A stretch of 64,000 nucleotides of DNA from Dastarcus helophoroides (taxonomy: Eukaryota; Arthropoda; Insecta; Coleoptera; Bothrideridae). Shown in pieces: positions 51,906-64,000 of this stretch. A model generated the notes under the pieces. That model searched no databases. It was given only the letters and a program-made list of their open reading frames with translations, and had not been told where the DNA came from. Positions within the stretch are counted from its first letter, which is position 1; every line of letters begins with the position of its first letter. The stretch covers positions 33,067,051-33,131,050 of the forward strand of contig CM053333.1 in NCBI GenBank assembly GCA_028583605.1, written 5' to 3'. A program made the position numbers and the translations under genes.

Positions 51906-54250
51906 ACCAAAGGTCAAAATTTTGAAAATAAGATTTGAGATTTGGGAATAATATTTTAGAAATATTCAAGTCTGCCACTGCAATATCGATCTATTTAACC
52001 ATAAAAAAAAGTAAAAACTTGTGCTCTTTGTAAATGTTTTTTCTACCAAAACAGATAGAAATTTCGATCTCTGAAAAAAACCATAACTTCGAAAATAGTC
52101 CAAATTTTGATAATAAAAGGTAGAACTATTTAAAAGAGATGATAATTTTGAAAAAAATCAAGTATTTCAAAAGTGGCAATTTTGAAATACTTTTTTATTT
52201 TAAATTTGCAAAAAAGTTGAAAATTTTCGGAAAAAAATCGAATTTATTAAATCTACCACACAAAAGTTGAAAAAAAGACAAAACTGTTGAAAAATAGTCA
52301 AAATTTTCAAATAAAAAAGTTAAAAATTCGAAAAATAGTAAAAACTTTGACATAAGAAAAAATTTTCAAAAAAGTGAATATTTTGAAAAACGGTAAAGGT
52401 TTTAAAAAACACAAAATGTTTCGACATAATCAAAATTTAAAAAAGAACAAAATTTTGCGAAACGGGAAAAATTTTCCAAAAACAATTAAATTCTGAAAAA
52501 AATTATAGCTTTAAGAAGAAGTCAAACTTTTGGAAAAAGATAGAAATTTCAAAAAAATCTTCGAATTCTAAATAAAGCCATAACTTCGAAAATAGTCCAA
52601 ATTTTGATGATAAAAGGTAGACATTTTTTAAAAAAGGTGCTAATTCTGAAAAAATTTAAGAATTTCAAAAGTCGCAGTTTAAAAAAAATCAATTTTTTAC
52701 AAAAGTTGAAAGTTTTCAGAAAAATATCGAATTTATTATACCATACAAAATTACATACATACATTATTACCATACAAAAATTGAAACTCTGAAAAAAAGA
52801 CAAAATTGTTGAAAAAAAGTCAAAATTTTCAAAAAAAGTTAAAATTCGAAAAATAGTAAAAGCTTTGACATAAGAGAAAATTTTCAAAAAAAATTAATAT
52901 TTAGAACAAAGGTAAAGGTTTTTAAAAAAATGCTTCAACATAATCAAAATTTGAAGAAAAATGAAATATTGAGAAAGGGGAGAAATTTTCCAAAATAATT
53001 AACTTCTGAAAAAATATATAGCTTTAAGAAAAAGTCGAATTTTTGGAAAAAGAGAAATTTCGAAATAACTTCGAATTCTAAAATAAGCCATAATTTCGAA
53101 AATAGTCCATATTTTGATGATGAAAGGTAGAAAGCTGATAATTCTGAACAAATTCAAGAATTTCGAACGTCGCAATTTTGAAAAACAAATCAATTTTTTT
53201 AGAAAAATTGAAAATTTTTGGGAAAAGTCGAATTTATTAAATTTACCACACAAAAGTCGAAACTTCGAAAAATGGACAAAATTGTTGAAAAGTCAAAATT
53301 TTTTAAAAAAAGTTAAAAATTCGAAAAATTTCAAAAACTTTGACATGTGAGAAAAGTTTCAAAAAAAATTAATATTTTGAAAAAAGGTAAAGGTTTTCAA
53401 AAAAATGCTTCAACATAATCAAAATTTGAAAAAAATTGAAATTTTGAGAAAGGGGAGAAATTTTCCAAAAAAAATTAATAAATTCTGAACAAATCTATGG
53501 CTTTAAGAAAAAGTCGAACTTTTGAAAAAAGAGAAATTTCGAAAAAACTTCGAATTCTAAAATAAGCCATAACTTCGAAAATAGTCCATATTTTGATGAT
53601 GAAAGGTAGAAAGCTAATAATTCTGAACAAATTCAAGAATTTCACACGTCGCAATTTTGAAAAACAAATCAATTTTTTTAAAAAAATTGAAAATTTTTGA
53701 GAAAAGTCGAATTTATTAAATTTACCACACAGAAGTCGAAACTTTGAGAAAAGGACAAAATTGCAGAAAAAAAGTCAAAATTTTCAAAAAAAGTTAAAAA
53801 TTCGAAAAATGGTAAAAACTTTGACATAAGAGAAAAGTTTCAAAAAAAGCTAATATTTTGAAAAAAGGTAAAGGTTGTCAAAAAAATGCTTCAACATAAT
53901 CAAAATTTGAACAAAATTAAAACTTTGAGAAAGGGGAGACATTTTCCAAAAAAATTAACTTCTGAAAAAATATATAGCTTTAAGAAAAAGTCGAATTTTT
54001 GGAAAAAGAGAAATTTCGAAATAACTTCGAGTTCTAAAATAAGCCATAATTTCGAAAATAGTCCATATTTTGATGATGAAAGGTAGAAAGCTGATAATTC
54101 TGAACATATTCAAGAATTTCAAACGTCGCAATTTTGAAAAACAAATCAATTTTTTTAGAAAAATTGTAAATTTTTGGGAAAAGTCGAATTTATTAAATTT
54201 ACCACATAAAAGTCAAAACTTCGAAAAAAGGACAAAATTGTTAAAAAAAG
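51906..54250. repeat. A-rich satellite, ~480-510-bp units
   Basis: The block CGAAAATAGTCCA(A/T)ATTTTGATGAT recurs at about 52585, 53098, 53577 and 54055. GCTTTAAGAA(A/G)AAGTC follows at a constant distance. It grades into the ~495-bp array on the right. Confidence 0.75.
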
Positions 54251-57200
54251 TCAAAATTTTCAAAAATAAGTTAAAAATGCGAAAAATAGTGGTAACTTTG
54301 TTACAAGAGAAAATGTTCAAAAAAAAGTGAATATTTTGAAAAAGGTTTTTTAAAAAAAATGCTTTAACCTAATTAAAATTTCAAAAAAATCGAAATTCTG
54401 AAAAAAGGGAGAAATTTTCCAAAAACAATTAACTATTGAAAAACGTTATAGCTTTAAGAAAAAGTCAAAATTTTAATAATAAAAGGTCAAAACTTTCAAA
54501 AAAACGTAAAAACATTAAAAAAAGTGCAAACATATTAAAAATGTCTAAATTTTGAGAAAAATTCATTATTTTAAAAAAGTGGAAATTAAATTTAAATCGA
54601 ATTTTTCAAATAAAAGTTCAGTTTACTACATAAAAGTCGAAGCCCCTAGAAAATGTAGAAATTTTAGAAAAAAAATCACATTTATTAAATTTACCACACA
54701 AAAGTCGAAACTTCGAAAAAAAGAAAATTGTTAAAAAAAGTTAAAATTTTCAAAAAAAATATGAAAATGCGAAAAATAGTGAAAACTATGTTATAAGAGA
54801 AAATTTTCAAAAAAAGTGAATATTTTGAAAAAGGTAAAGGTTTTTAAAAAAAATACTTTAACATAATTAAAATTTCAAAAAAATCGAAATTCTGAAAAAA
54901 GGGAGAAATTTTCCAAAAACAATTAACTATTGAAAAACGTTATAGCTTTAAGAAAAAGTCAAAATTTTAATAATAAAAGGTCAAAACTTTCAAAAAAACG
55001 TAAAAACATTGAAAAAAGTGCAAACGTATTAAAAATGTCCAAATTTTGAGAAAAATTCATTATTTTAAAAAAGTGGAAATTAAATTAAAATCGAATTTTT
55101 CAAATAAAAGTTCAGTTTACTACATAAAAGTCGAAGCCTCGAGAAAATGTAGAAATGTTAAAAAAAAATCACATTTATTAAATTTACCACACAAAAGTCT
55201 AAACTTCGAAAAAAAGACAAAATTGTTGTAAAAAAGTTAAAATTTTCAAAAAAAATTTAAAAATGCGAAAAATAGTGAAAACTATGTTATAAGAGAAAAT
55301 TTTCAAAAAAAGTGAATATTTTGAAAAAGTATAGTTTTTAAAATAAATGCTTTAACATAATTAAAGTTTCAAAAAAATCGAAATTCTGAAAAAAGGGAGA
55401 AATATTCCAAAAACAATTAACTATTGAAAAACGTTGTAGCTTTAAGAAAAAGTCAAAATTTTAATAATAAAAGGTCAAAACTTTCAAAAAAACGTAAAAA
55501 CATTAAAAAAAGTGCAAACATATTAAAAATGTCCAAATTTTGAGAAAAATTCATTATTTTAAAAAAGTGGAAATCAAATTAAAATCGAATTTTTCAAATA
55601 AAAGTTCAGTTTACTACATAAAAGTCGAAGCCTCGAGAAAATGTAGAAATTTTAGAAAAAAAATCACATTTATTAAATTTACCACACAAAAGTCGAAACT
55701 TCGAAAAAAAGACAAAATTGTTAAGAGTTAAAATTTTCAAAAAAAAATTAAAAATGCGAAAAATAGTGAAAACTATGTTATAAGAGAAAATTTTCAAAAA
55801 AAGTGAATATTTTGAAACAGTTATAGGTTTTCAAAAAAAAATGCTTTAACATAATTAAAATTTAAAAAAGATCGAAATTCTGAAAAAAGGGAGAAATTTT
55901 CCAAAAACAATTAACTATTGAAAAACGTTATAGCTTTAAGAAAAAGTCAAAATTTTAATAATAAAAGGTCAAAACTTTCAAAAAAACGTAAAAACATTGA
56001 AAAAAGGGCAAACATATTAAAAATGTCCAAATTTTGAGAAAAATTCATTATTTTAAAAAAGTGGAAATTAAATTAATATCGAATTTTTCAAATAAAAGTT
56101 CAGTTTACTACATAAAAGTCGAAGCCTCGAGAAAATGTAGAAATTTTAGAAAAAAAATCACATTTATTAAATTTACCACACAAAAGTCGAAACTTCGAAA
56201 AAAAGACAAAATTGTTAAGAGTTAAAATTTTCAAAAAAAAATTAAAAATGCGAAAAATAGTGAAAACTATGTTATAAGAGAAAATTTTCAAAAAAAGTGA
56301 ATATTTTGAAAAAGGTAAAGGTTTTTAAAAAAATACTTTAACATAATTAAAATTTCAAAAAGATCGAAATTCTGAAAAAAGGGAGAAATTTTCCAAAAAC
56401 AATTAACTATTGAAAAACGTTATAGCTTTAAGAAAAAGTCAAAATTTTATTAATAAAGGTCAGAATTTTCAAAAACACGTAAAAGCATTAAAAAAAGTGC
56501 AAACATATTAAAAATGTCCAAATTTTGAGAAAAATTCATTATTTTAAAAAAGTGGAAATTAAATTAAAATCGAATTTTTCAAATAAAAGTTCAGTTTACT
56601 ACATAAAAGTCGAAGCCTCGAGAAAATGTAGAAATGTTAAAAAAAAATCACATTTATTAAATTTACCACACAAAAGTCTAAACTTCGAAAAAAAGACAAA
56701 ATTGTTGTAAAAAAGTTAAAATTTTCAAAAAAAATATAAAAATGCGAAAAATAGTGAAAACTATGTTATAAGAGAAAATTTTCAAAAAAGGTGAATATTT
56801 TGAAAAAGGTAAAGGTTTTTAAAAAAAATACTTTAACATAATTAAAATTTCAAAAAGATCGAAATTCTGAAAAAAGGGAGAAATTTTCCAAAAACAATTA
56901 ACTATTGAAAAACGTTATAGCTTTAAGAAAAAGTCAAAATTTTAATAATAAAAGGTCAAAACTTTCAAAAAAACGTAAAAACATTGAAAAAAGTGCAAAC
57001 GTATTAAAAATGTCCAAATTTTGAGAAAAATTCATTATTTTAAAAAAGTGGAAATTAAATTAAAATCGAATTTTTCAAATAAAAGTTCAGTTTACTACAT
57101 AAAAGTCGAAGCCTCGAGAAAATGTAGAAATGTTAAAAAAAAATCACATTTATTAAATTTACCACACAAAAGTCTAAACTTCGAAAAAAAGACAAAATTG

Positions 57201-60010
57201 TTGTAAAAAAGTTAAAATTTTCAAAAAAAATATAAAAATGCGAAAAATAGTGAAAACTATGTTATAAGAGAAAATTTTCAAAAAAGGTAAATATTTTGAA
57301 AAAGGTAAAGGTTTTTAAAAAAAATACTTTAACATAATTAAAATTTCAAAAAGATCGAAATTCTGAAAAAAGGGAGAAATTTTCCAAAAACAATTAACTA
57401 TTGAAAAACGTTATAGCTTTAAGAAAAAGTCAAAACTTTGATAATAAAAGGTGAAAACTTTCAAAAAAACGTAAAAACATTAAAAAAAGTGCAAACATAT
57501 TAAAAATGTCCAAATTTTGAGAAAAATTCATTATTTTAAAAAAGTGGAAATTAAATTAAAATCGAATTTTTCAAATAAAAGTTCAGTTTTCTACATAAAA
57601 GTCGAAGCCTCGAGAAAATGTAGAAATGTTAGAAAAAAAATCACATTTATTAAATTTACCACACAAAAGTCTAAACTGCGGAAAAAAGACAAAATTGTTA
57701 ATAAAGTTAAAATTTTCAAAAAAAATTTAAAAATGCGAAAAATAGTGAAAACTATGTTATAAGAGAAAATTTTCAAAAAAAGTGAATATTTTGAAAAAGG
57801 TATAGGTTTTCAAAAAAAAATGCTTTAACATAATTAAAATTTCAAAAAAATCGAAATTCTGAAAAAGGGAGAAATTTTCCAAAAGCAATTAACTGTTGAA
57901 AAACGTTATAGCTTTAAGAAAAAGTCAAAATTTTAATAATAAAAGGTCAAAACTTTCAAAAAAACGTAAAAACATTGAAAAAAGTGCAAACATATTAAAA
58001 ATGTCCAAATTTTGAGAAAAATTCATTATTTTAAAAAAGTGGAAATTAAATTAATATCGAATTTTTCAAATAAAAGTTCAGTTTACTACATAAAAGTCGA
58101 AGCCTCGAGGAAATGTAGAAATGTTAAAAAAAATCACATTTATTAAATTTACCACACAAAAGTCTAAACTTCGAAAAAAAGACAAAATTGTTGTAAAAAA
58201 GTTAAAATTTTCAAAAAAAATATAAAAATGCGAAAAATAGTGAAAACTATGTTATAAGAGAAAATTTTCAAAAAAAGTGAATATTTTGAAAAAGGTAAAG
58301 GTTTTTAAAAAAAATACTTTAACATAATTAAAATATCAAAAAGATCGAAATTCTGAAAAAAGGGATAAATTTTCCAAAAACAATTAACTATTGAAAAACG
58401 TTATAGCTTTAAGAAAAAGTCAAAATTTTAATAATAAAAGGTCAAAACTTTCAAAAAAACGTAAAAACATTGAAAAAAGTGCAAACATATTAAAAATGTC
58501 CAAATTTTGAGAAAAATTCATTATTTTAAAAAAGTGGAAATTAAATTAAAATCGAATTTTTCAAATAGAAGTTCAGTTTACTACATAAAAGTCGAAGCCT
58601 CGAGAAAATGTAGAAATGTTAGAAAAAAAATCACATTTATTAAATTTACCACACAAAAGTCTAAACTGCGAAAAAAAGACAAAATTGTTAATAAAGTTAA
58701 AATTTTCAAAAAAAAATTAAAAATGCGAAAAATAGTGAAAACTATGTTATAAGAGAAAGTTTTCAGAAAAAGTGAATATTTTGAAACAGTTATAGGTTTT
58801 CAAAAAGAAATGCTTTAACATAATTAAAATTTAAAAAAATTGAAATTCTGAAAAAAGCGAGAAATTTTCCAACAAAAATTAACTTTTGAAAAACGTTATA
58901 GCTTTAAGAAAAAATCAAAATTTTAATAATAAAAGATCGAAACTTTCAAAAAAACGTAAAAACATTGAAAAAAGTACAAACATATTAAAAATGTCCAAAT
59001 TTTGAGAAAAATTCATTATTTTAAAAAAGTGGTTATTAAATTAAAATCTAATTTTTCAAATAAAAGTTCAGTTTACTACATAAAAGTCGAAACCTTGAGA
59101 AAATGTAGAAATTTTAGAAAAAAATCACATTTATTAAATCTACCACACAAAAGTCGAAACTTCGAAAAAAAAGAAAATTGTTAAAAAAAAGTTAAAATTT
59201 TAAAAAAACATTTAAAAATGCGAAAAATAGTGAAAACTATGTTACAAGAGAAAATTTTCAAAAAAAGTGAATATTTTGGAAAAGGTATAGGTTTTCAAAA
59301 AAATGCTTCAACATAATTAAAATTTTAAAAAATCAAAATTCTGAAAAAAGGGAGAAATTTTCCAAAAAGAATTAAATTCTGGTGAAAGTTATGGCTGCAA
59401 GAAAAAGTCGAAATTTTGATGATAAAAGGTCGAAACTTTCAATAAAAAAACGTGAAAACATTGAAAAAAGTGAAAAAATATTAAAAATGTCGAAATTTTG
59501 AAAAAAACTCATTATTTTAAAAAAGTGGAAATTAAACAAAAATCGAATTTCTCAAATAGAAGTTCAGTTTACTACATAAAAATCGAAGCCTCAAGAAAAT
59601 GTAGAAATTTTAGAAAAAAAATCACATTTATTGTACCACACAAAAGTCGAAACTTCGAAAAAGAGACAAAATTGTTAAAAAAAAGTCAAAATTTTCAAAA
59701 AAAAAGTCAAAAATTCGAAAAATAGTAAAAACTTTGACATAGGAGAAAATTCTCAAGAAAAGTTAATATTTTAAAAAAGGTAAAGGTTTTCAAAAAACAT
59801 GCTTAAAAAAATCGAAATTTTGAAAACAGGGAGAAATTTTCCAAAAAAAAAAATAAATTCTGGAGAAAGTTATGGCTGTAAGAAAAAGTCGAAATTTTGA
59901 TCATAAAAGGTCGAAATTTTCAAAAAACAAATGTGAAAACATTGAAAAAAGTGCAAAAATATTAAAAATGTCGAAATTTTGAGAAAAATTCATTATCTTA
60001 AAAAAATGAT
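54251..60010. repeat. A-rich satellite, ~495-bp units, about twelve copies
   Basis: The block AATTCATTATTTTAAAAAAG starts near 54560, 55054, 55548, 56042, 56533, 57029, 57525, 58020, 58515, 59010 and 59505, with a final partial near 59990. Constant blocks are AAAAGTTCAGTTTACTACAT, AAGTCGAAGCCTCGAGAAAA and AACGTTATAGCTTTAAGAAA. Middle units are nearly identical; outer units are more diverged, as expected for unequal exchange. Lysine-rich open frames recur in every unit and are not genes. Confidence 0.95.
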
Positions 60011-62100
60011 TAACTAAATTTTACGTATTATTTCGTTGTAAAATAATGATTAATACAAATAGGAAAATAATTGCATCTAATTTTTCATTTTTAGTTTCTT
60101 TAATTAACCGATCTGACCACTTTATAAAATAGAAATTCCAAAAAAGTAAAAACTGTACGAAAATAGTAAACCATTGAGGCAAAATTATATCCAGAAATTG
60201 AATGCTGAAATAGTCGAAAATTGCATCACAATGGTGGAAAAAGTGAAAAGCGAAAATTAAATTAACAAATTAAATATTAGTGTGTGAAGTGCAGCGGCAG
60301 GTACAACTGCTGGCCCATAAGTTGTGACTGGAGGAGTCAGTCTTCCGCAGATGGTGAATACAGCATTTGGTCTTGTCCGACACCGCCCTGCCGCCATTTA
60401 AAACAGGCTTAACGTGGAAATACGGCCGGAGCATTTCAGCTGACAAAACCTTTCACCCATATATCATAATGCGTCTTATTTTTGAACGCCTTTATTACTG
60501 GCTTCACATCACAATTTATTCTAATTGATTGTTCCGCTTCGGTTCGAAGAATATGCGATCTGCAGCATTTTTAAGTTAACAAGCGAAAGCCCTTTCTAAG
60601 TTATGTTTCTAATCCTTTGGCAGGCCGTAAAGAGAAAGCAATGCATATAAATGTATTTTTAAGCGTTATCGATATGTTAGAAATGATTTGTACTCGAAGC
60701 CACTGTCACAAATTTATAAATGGCGCCCATTTACATTCGGCACTGGATGTACTTCGTAATAACGTATTGGTTTCTTATTTCCTTTCAAAATAACAAAGTG
60801 GAGAACTTTATATAAAGAATGAGATTCTCCTAAATTGCCTAACTCGCACGTGTTAGTAATTATTAGATATTTTCGTTTTCACTCATTTTATCCCTATCAT
60901 AATGATTTTTACATCAAAAGACATCCCAGAAAAAGTCCCTAGTAACATTAGTGTCAATGGTGTTTTGTAAACTTCTTTGTTCTTAAAACAGGGTTGTTCT
61001 TATCGACCCTTTTCAATGTTCTCATTACAAAGGGGGAAACTCCACCCCTTTCATTTCTTCCGGCTAATCCATTTTTCTTTGCTCGCTATTTAATTTGGCA
61101 ATTTAAAGATTTTTATCGGCTTTCACTAAGGTGCGATGCTCGTTTGGTTTTTAACATGGCCAATTAACGGGACCCTTCTTAGCTTTATTTGGGTCTGGCA
61201 CCAAAATGAGCCCCCCACTAGTCATTAAATAAACATTAAAAACGGAATCGTTTTTTCAGTTCGGTAACTTAAAAAAAAAACGAAATCGTTTTCTCAGTTT
61301 GGTAACTTAAAAAAATCCGGCGCATCCGCCACGGTGAAATGCTAAGTAAATTCTGATTTCGTTCCCGCATTTTCCCATTTTTGGTAAGATACGGATTATG
61401 TCTTCAAGAGTTGGCTTATCACGATTCATAGGACATTACCCATAACCCCGGGAAAATGCAAATTTAGTGCGTTAACAATCGCGTACTGTTTTGAGGATGC
61501 TTTGGTTTGATTTCAATTTCTTAGGCATCGTGATGTAACTAGAAAATTCCCATCACAATTTTTGTATAACTTGCGTGAAGTATGAGGCAATTTAAATAAT
61601 AAAATATTTTGCCAGCAAGCGAATCAAATAAATAGTGCTTTTCTTGGCACAGGAAAGTAATGAAACACAAATAGTAACTTTTATTCACTTAAATTATTAA
61701 GAAATATCCCAACAAACTTCTCAAGGAATATAAAAAATGAATAAAACTTCGGTTTGTGCGCGCTTTTGCTTCTAAAGTTTGTAAATTTTGGACTACATTA
61801 ATCAATATTTCATTTGATAATTTAAATGCTAGTCAGGTTACTTTATAACTCAAAAATGTAACTAAACTCTATAAAATATTTAGCCGTATTCCAGAACTTC
61901 GCTTCGTTACCTCGAGTTAACTTAGTCTGGTACAAAATCCATATATGTACAAACGTAGTAGTGAGTGTTCCAATGAAAAAGTCATCAAGTGTGCTATGAT
62001 TTGTGCTAGAAGCGAGGATGTAGCGAAAAAGGCATGTCAGTACTTATTGATCAAGTCAAGTGTCACTTGCGCCTCTTATTTATGCAAAGACGTTCAAATT
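60011..62100. other. Low-copy DNA, no supported gene
   Basis: The sequence is of mixed composition with no open frame over 60 codons. A patch near 60290-60420 is more GC-rich. 61245-61330 has a short duplication (CGAAATCGTTTT, CAGTTTGGTAACTTAAAAAA) ending in GGCGCATCCGCC, the inverse of the block repeated near 5530 and 5650. Confidence 0.4.
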
Positions 62101-63535
62101 TTCTAAGCCTAACTTTTAAATCTTCGGTTGTTTAATCAAATTTGGACTTTGTCTCAAAATAACTTGAAATATTTTTCGTCTGTTTCTAAAATTTCGAGTT
62201 TAAAATAAAAATTTTATGCCCTATTGTACGTGGGGCCTTCAAAGATAGGGGAATACAGCTTTCCTTAATTTTTTTTTTTGGTAAATTCGAATTTTTCTAC
62301 AAATTTTAACTTTTTTCAGAAAACCTCATACTGACTTTCTTACCTAAATTTTGATTTTTCCCTTTATAATCTGATATCCATTTTTTGAAGTTATTGGTCA
62401 AAATTTCGATTTCACTAAATTATTTCTTCAAATTCCACTTTAATTTTAATATTTCAGTTTTTTTTTAAATTTTAGTCATTTTTGATGATGCCAACTTGCT
62501 AACATTTCTTATTTTAGGTTTTGATTTTTTTTCTCAAAATTTATGCCGAAATCTCGCCCTTTCGAATTTTTTCTTGAAAATTGGAATTTTAGTCAATACA
62601 ATACAAATAAAACATCACTGTATTCCAATTTAAAACCGGGATTTTAAAGTTGATATCAATATTTTGACAGTAAACTTGAAATGATCTTGGAAATGTCAAA
62701 TTTAAATTTTCAATTTTTTTGCGTGGTTTTATTTACGCTAAAATTTCGGAAAGCTTTGACTTTTTTTTCAGGTTGTGGTTTTAACCTTGAAGCTGTGTTT
62801 TTTTCAGATTGTTTTGAATTTAGAAGTCAAAATTAAGTATTTTCTTGAATAATAATTTATTGTTTTCAAGATACCCTGGTCTCACCTCGAAAGTTCATCC
62901 TGTTGTTCCTTGAACTTTTGTGTGAAAAATTGATTTTTATATGTTTTTTTTTAAATTTGGGTTTCTTCACAAGATTTTTAGGTACTGCTGAAATTTTTCC
63001 TTAAATTTCTTCTTTAAAGTTAAAATTTCGCGTCTCTTTCTTAAAAAATTTGTCGTTGATCCTGAAATTCCAATTTCTTTGTAGAGAATTTGAGTTTAAA
63101 AATAAAATAATATTTTTTTATATTAATTTTTACTCTTACTGTGAAAATATACTTTTTCATCAAAAGCTTCGAGTTTCTGTTAAATAGGTGAGCAACAATT
63201 CTATATCAAATGCAAAAGTCCTTGTTATTATTCTTTTATTTTAAATTTCAATTCAAAACCTTGAAAAGATGCTCAAAAATCGGGAAAAAAATTCAACATT
63301 TTTAGAAAAAGTCTAAATTTTGAGTAAAAACAAACCAAATTTAAGAATAACAATTTTTTTATAATATTTAAATTTAATCTCACAATCTAGTCCTGCAAAT
63401 GTTGATTTTTTTATCAATAAGTTGAATATTCGAGTTATTAGGAAAATTCCGAGGTTAAATTTACAATTTTAAATTTCCTTTAATTCGCGTTTCAACTTGA
63501 CAAAAATGCCCATATTTAGAGATTTTTTTTTATTT
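62101..63535. repeat. T-rich degenerate DNA
   Basis: This is a loose T-rich array of TTTTCAAAATTTCGA-type motifs with no clear long-range period, ending in a TTTA run near 63525-63550. Confidence 0.5.
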
Positions 63536-63549
63536 ATTTATTTATTTTT

Positions 63550-63765
63550 TTGATGGAACGGACTGGTCCTTGGTTATCTTCAAAAATTGAAATACAGAAC
63601 TTGTACCCCTGAAGCTAAGAAAGATAAAAAAACACAACAAAGGTTGCTTTAACACGCTTCGACAGCCAAGCTGTCATCTTCAGAGAGAAAACTCAGTTTT
63701 CCTTTGTTGTGTTTTTTAATCTTTCTCGATTTCAGGGGACAAGTTCTGTATTTCAATTTTTCATT
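63550..63765. repeat. Family S palindromic copy
   Basis: The left half starts GATGGAACGGACTGGTCC and holds, on the minus strand, CTGAAGATGACAG with GCTGTCGAAGCGTG; GAAA has become GAAG, so the core is broken. The right half carries CTTTGTTGTGTTTTTTAATC and the TTTCAGGGGACAAG block in the plus sense. Part of the second hammerhead-like block is missing. Confidence 0.75.
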
Positions 63766-63881
63766 TTTAGAGAATAAAGACATGTCGGGAAAATTGTTAG
63801 GTTACGTTGTTACAACACTTGCCAAAAATAGCTAAATTTTGTCCAAAGTCGAAATAAAAAAATACCTATAAAAAGTACAAA

Positions 63882-64000
63882 AAATACAACAACCAACGCG
63901 TTTTGGTAGCCAATCAACTGGTATCTCTCCGAAGAAAGCTTGGCTAGCAAAACGCGTTCGAGCAACTGTTGTTGTATTTTTTATTATTTCTTGGTTTCAG
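63882..64000. repeat. Diverged family S copy, cut by the window end
   Basis: ACAACAACCAACGCGTTTTGGTAGCC faces CTTGGCTAGCAAAACGCGTT and ACTGTTGTTGTATTTTTT. The hammerhead-like block has drifted (CCGAAGA, AAAACG). The window ends exactly at TTGGTTTCAG. Confidence 0.65.

Noticed and set aside
52549..59725. Many 60-86-codon lysine/phenylalanine-rich frames
   Set aside because: They recur once per satellite unit, often on both strands, and reflect A-rich composition.

Overview
The window is AT-rich eukaryotic DNA, most likely from an insect or other arthropod. It is made almost entirely of transposable elements, satellite arrays and their remains. The arthropod call rests on the element mix: an intact Tc1/mariner-type transposase with a DUF4817-like N-terminus, a pogo/Tigger element, Ty3/gypsy elements, non-LTR ORF2 ends and hammerhead-bearing repeats. 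I found no convincing host protein gene, no rRNA and no intact tRNA. A species cannot be named from this.

Layout. 1-310: dispersed repeat (called family S here) invaded by a 210-bp inverted-repeat element. 311-5000: T-rich degenerate arrays with a foldback repeat (called FB1) and a ~380-bp satellite. 5000-6590: low-copy DNA with a hairpin. 6590-11345: A-rich higher-order array. 11346-12790: non-LTR ORF2 ends. 13265-15117: non-autonomous element with ~600-bp inverted arms. 16519-22657: pogo/Tigger element, split by ~3 kb of foreign DNA and carrying a 444-bp hammerhead-ribozyme retroelement flanked by 11-bp target duplications. 22875-25158: Tc1/mariner element with an intact 356-aa transposase. 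26605-27048: second 444-bp hammerhead element. 27180-29975: degenerate Ty3/gypsy. 30440-32870: ~518-bp T-rich satellite. 33151-35398: inverted-repeat element filled with 170-bp satellite units. 37380-37625: near-perfect palindrome of family S. 38941-44585: minus-strand Ty3/gypsy with LTRs, an internal deletion and a nested non-LTR fragment. 44587-45535: large inverted repeat carrying a second hammerhead class. 45900-48800: T-rich arrays and mariner-like ends. 48800-50570: low-copy DNA. 50574-51249: hAT-like MITE and a solo LTR. 51906-60010: A-rich ~495-bp satellite. 60011-62100: low-copy DNA. 62100-64000: T-rich DNA and more family S copies.

The strongest signal is catalytic-RNA architecture. 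The two 444-bp elements have identical ends and each carries a textbook type I hammerhead core with stems I, II and III. A separate inverted repeat at 44.8/45.3 kb carries two copies of another hammerhead, each broken in a different place. The abundant family S repeats keep a hammerhead-like CTGAAGA...GAAACG block next to a strong 3' splice-site-like sequence. Together these suggest a population of hammerhead retroelements (retrozyme or Penelope-like) spreading through the satellite-rich DNA; mobilisation is inferred, not shown. The second theme is strand-skewed A- or T-rich arrays of a degenerate ~20-25-nt motif, which fill over a third of the window and switch orientation from block to block.
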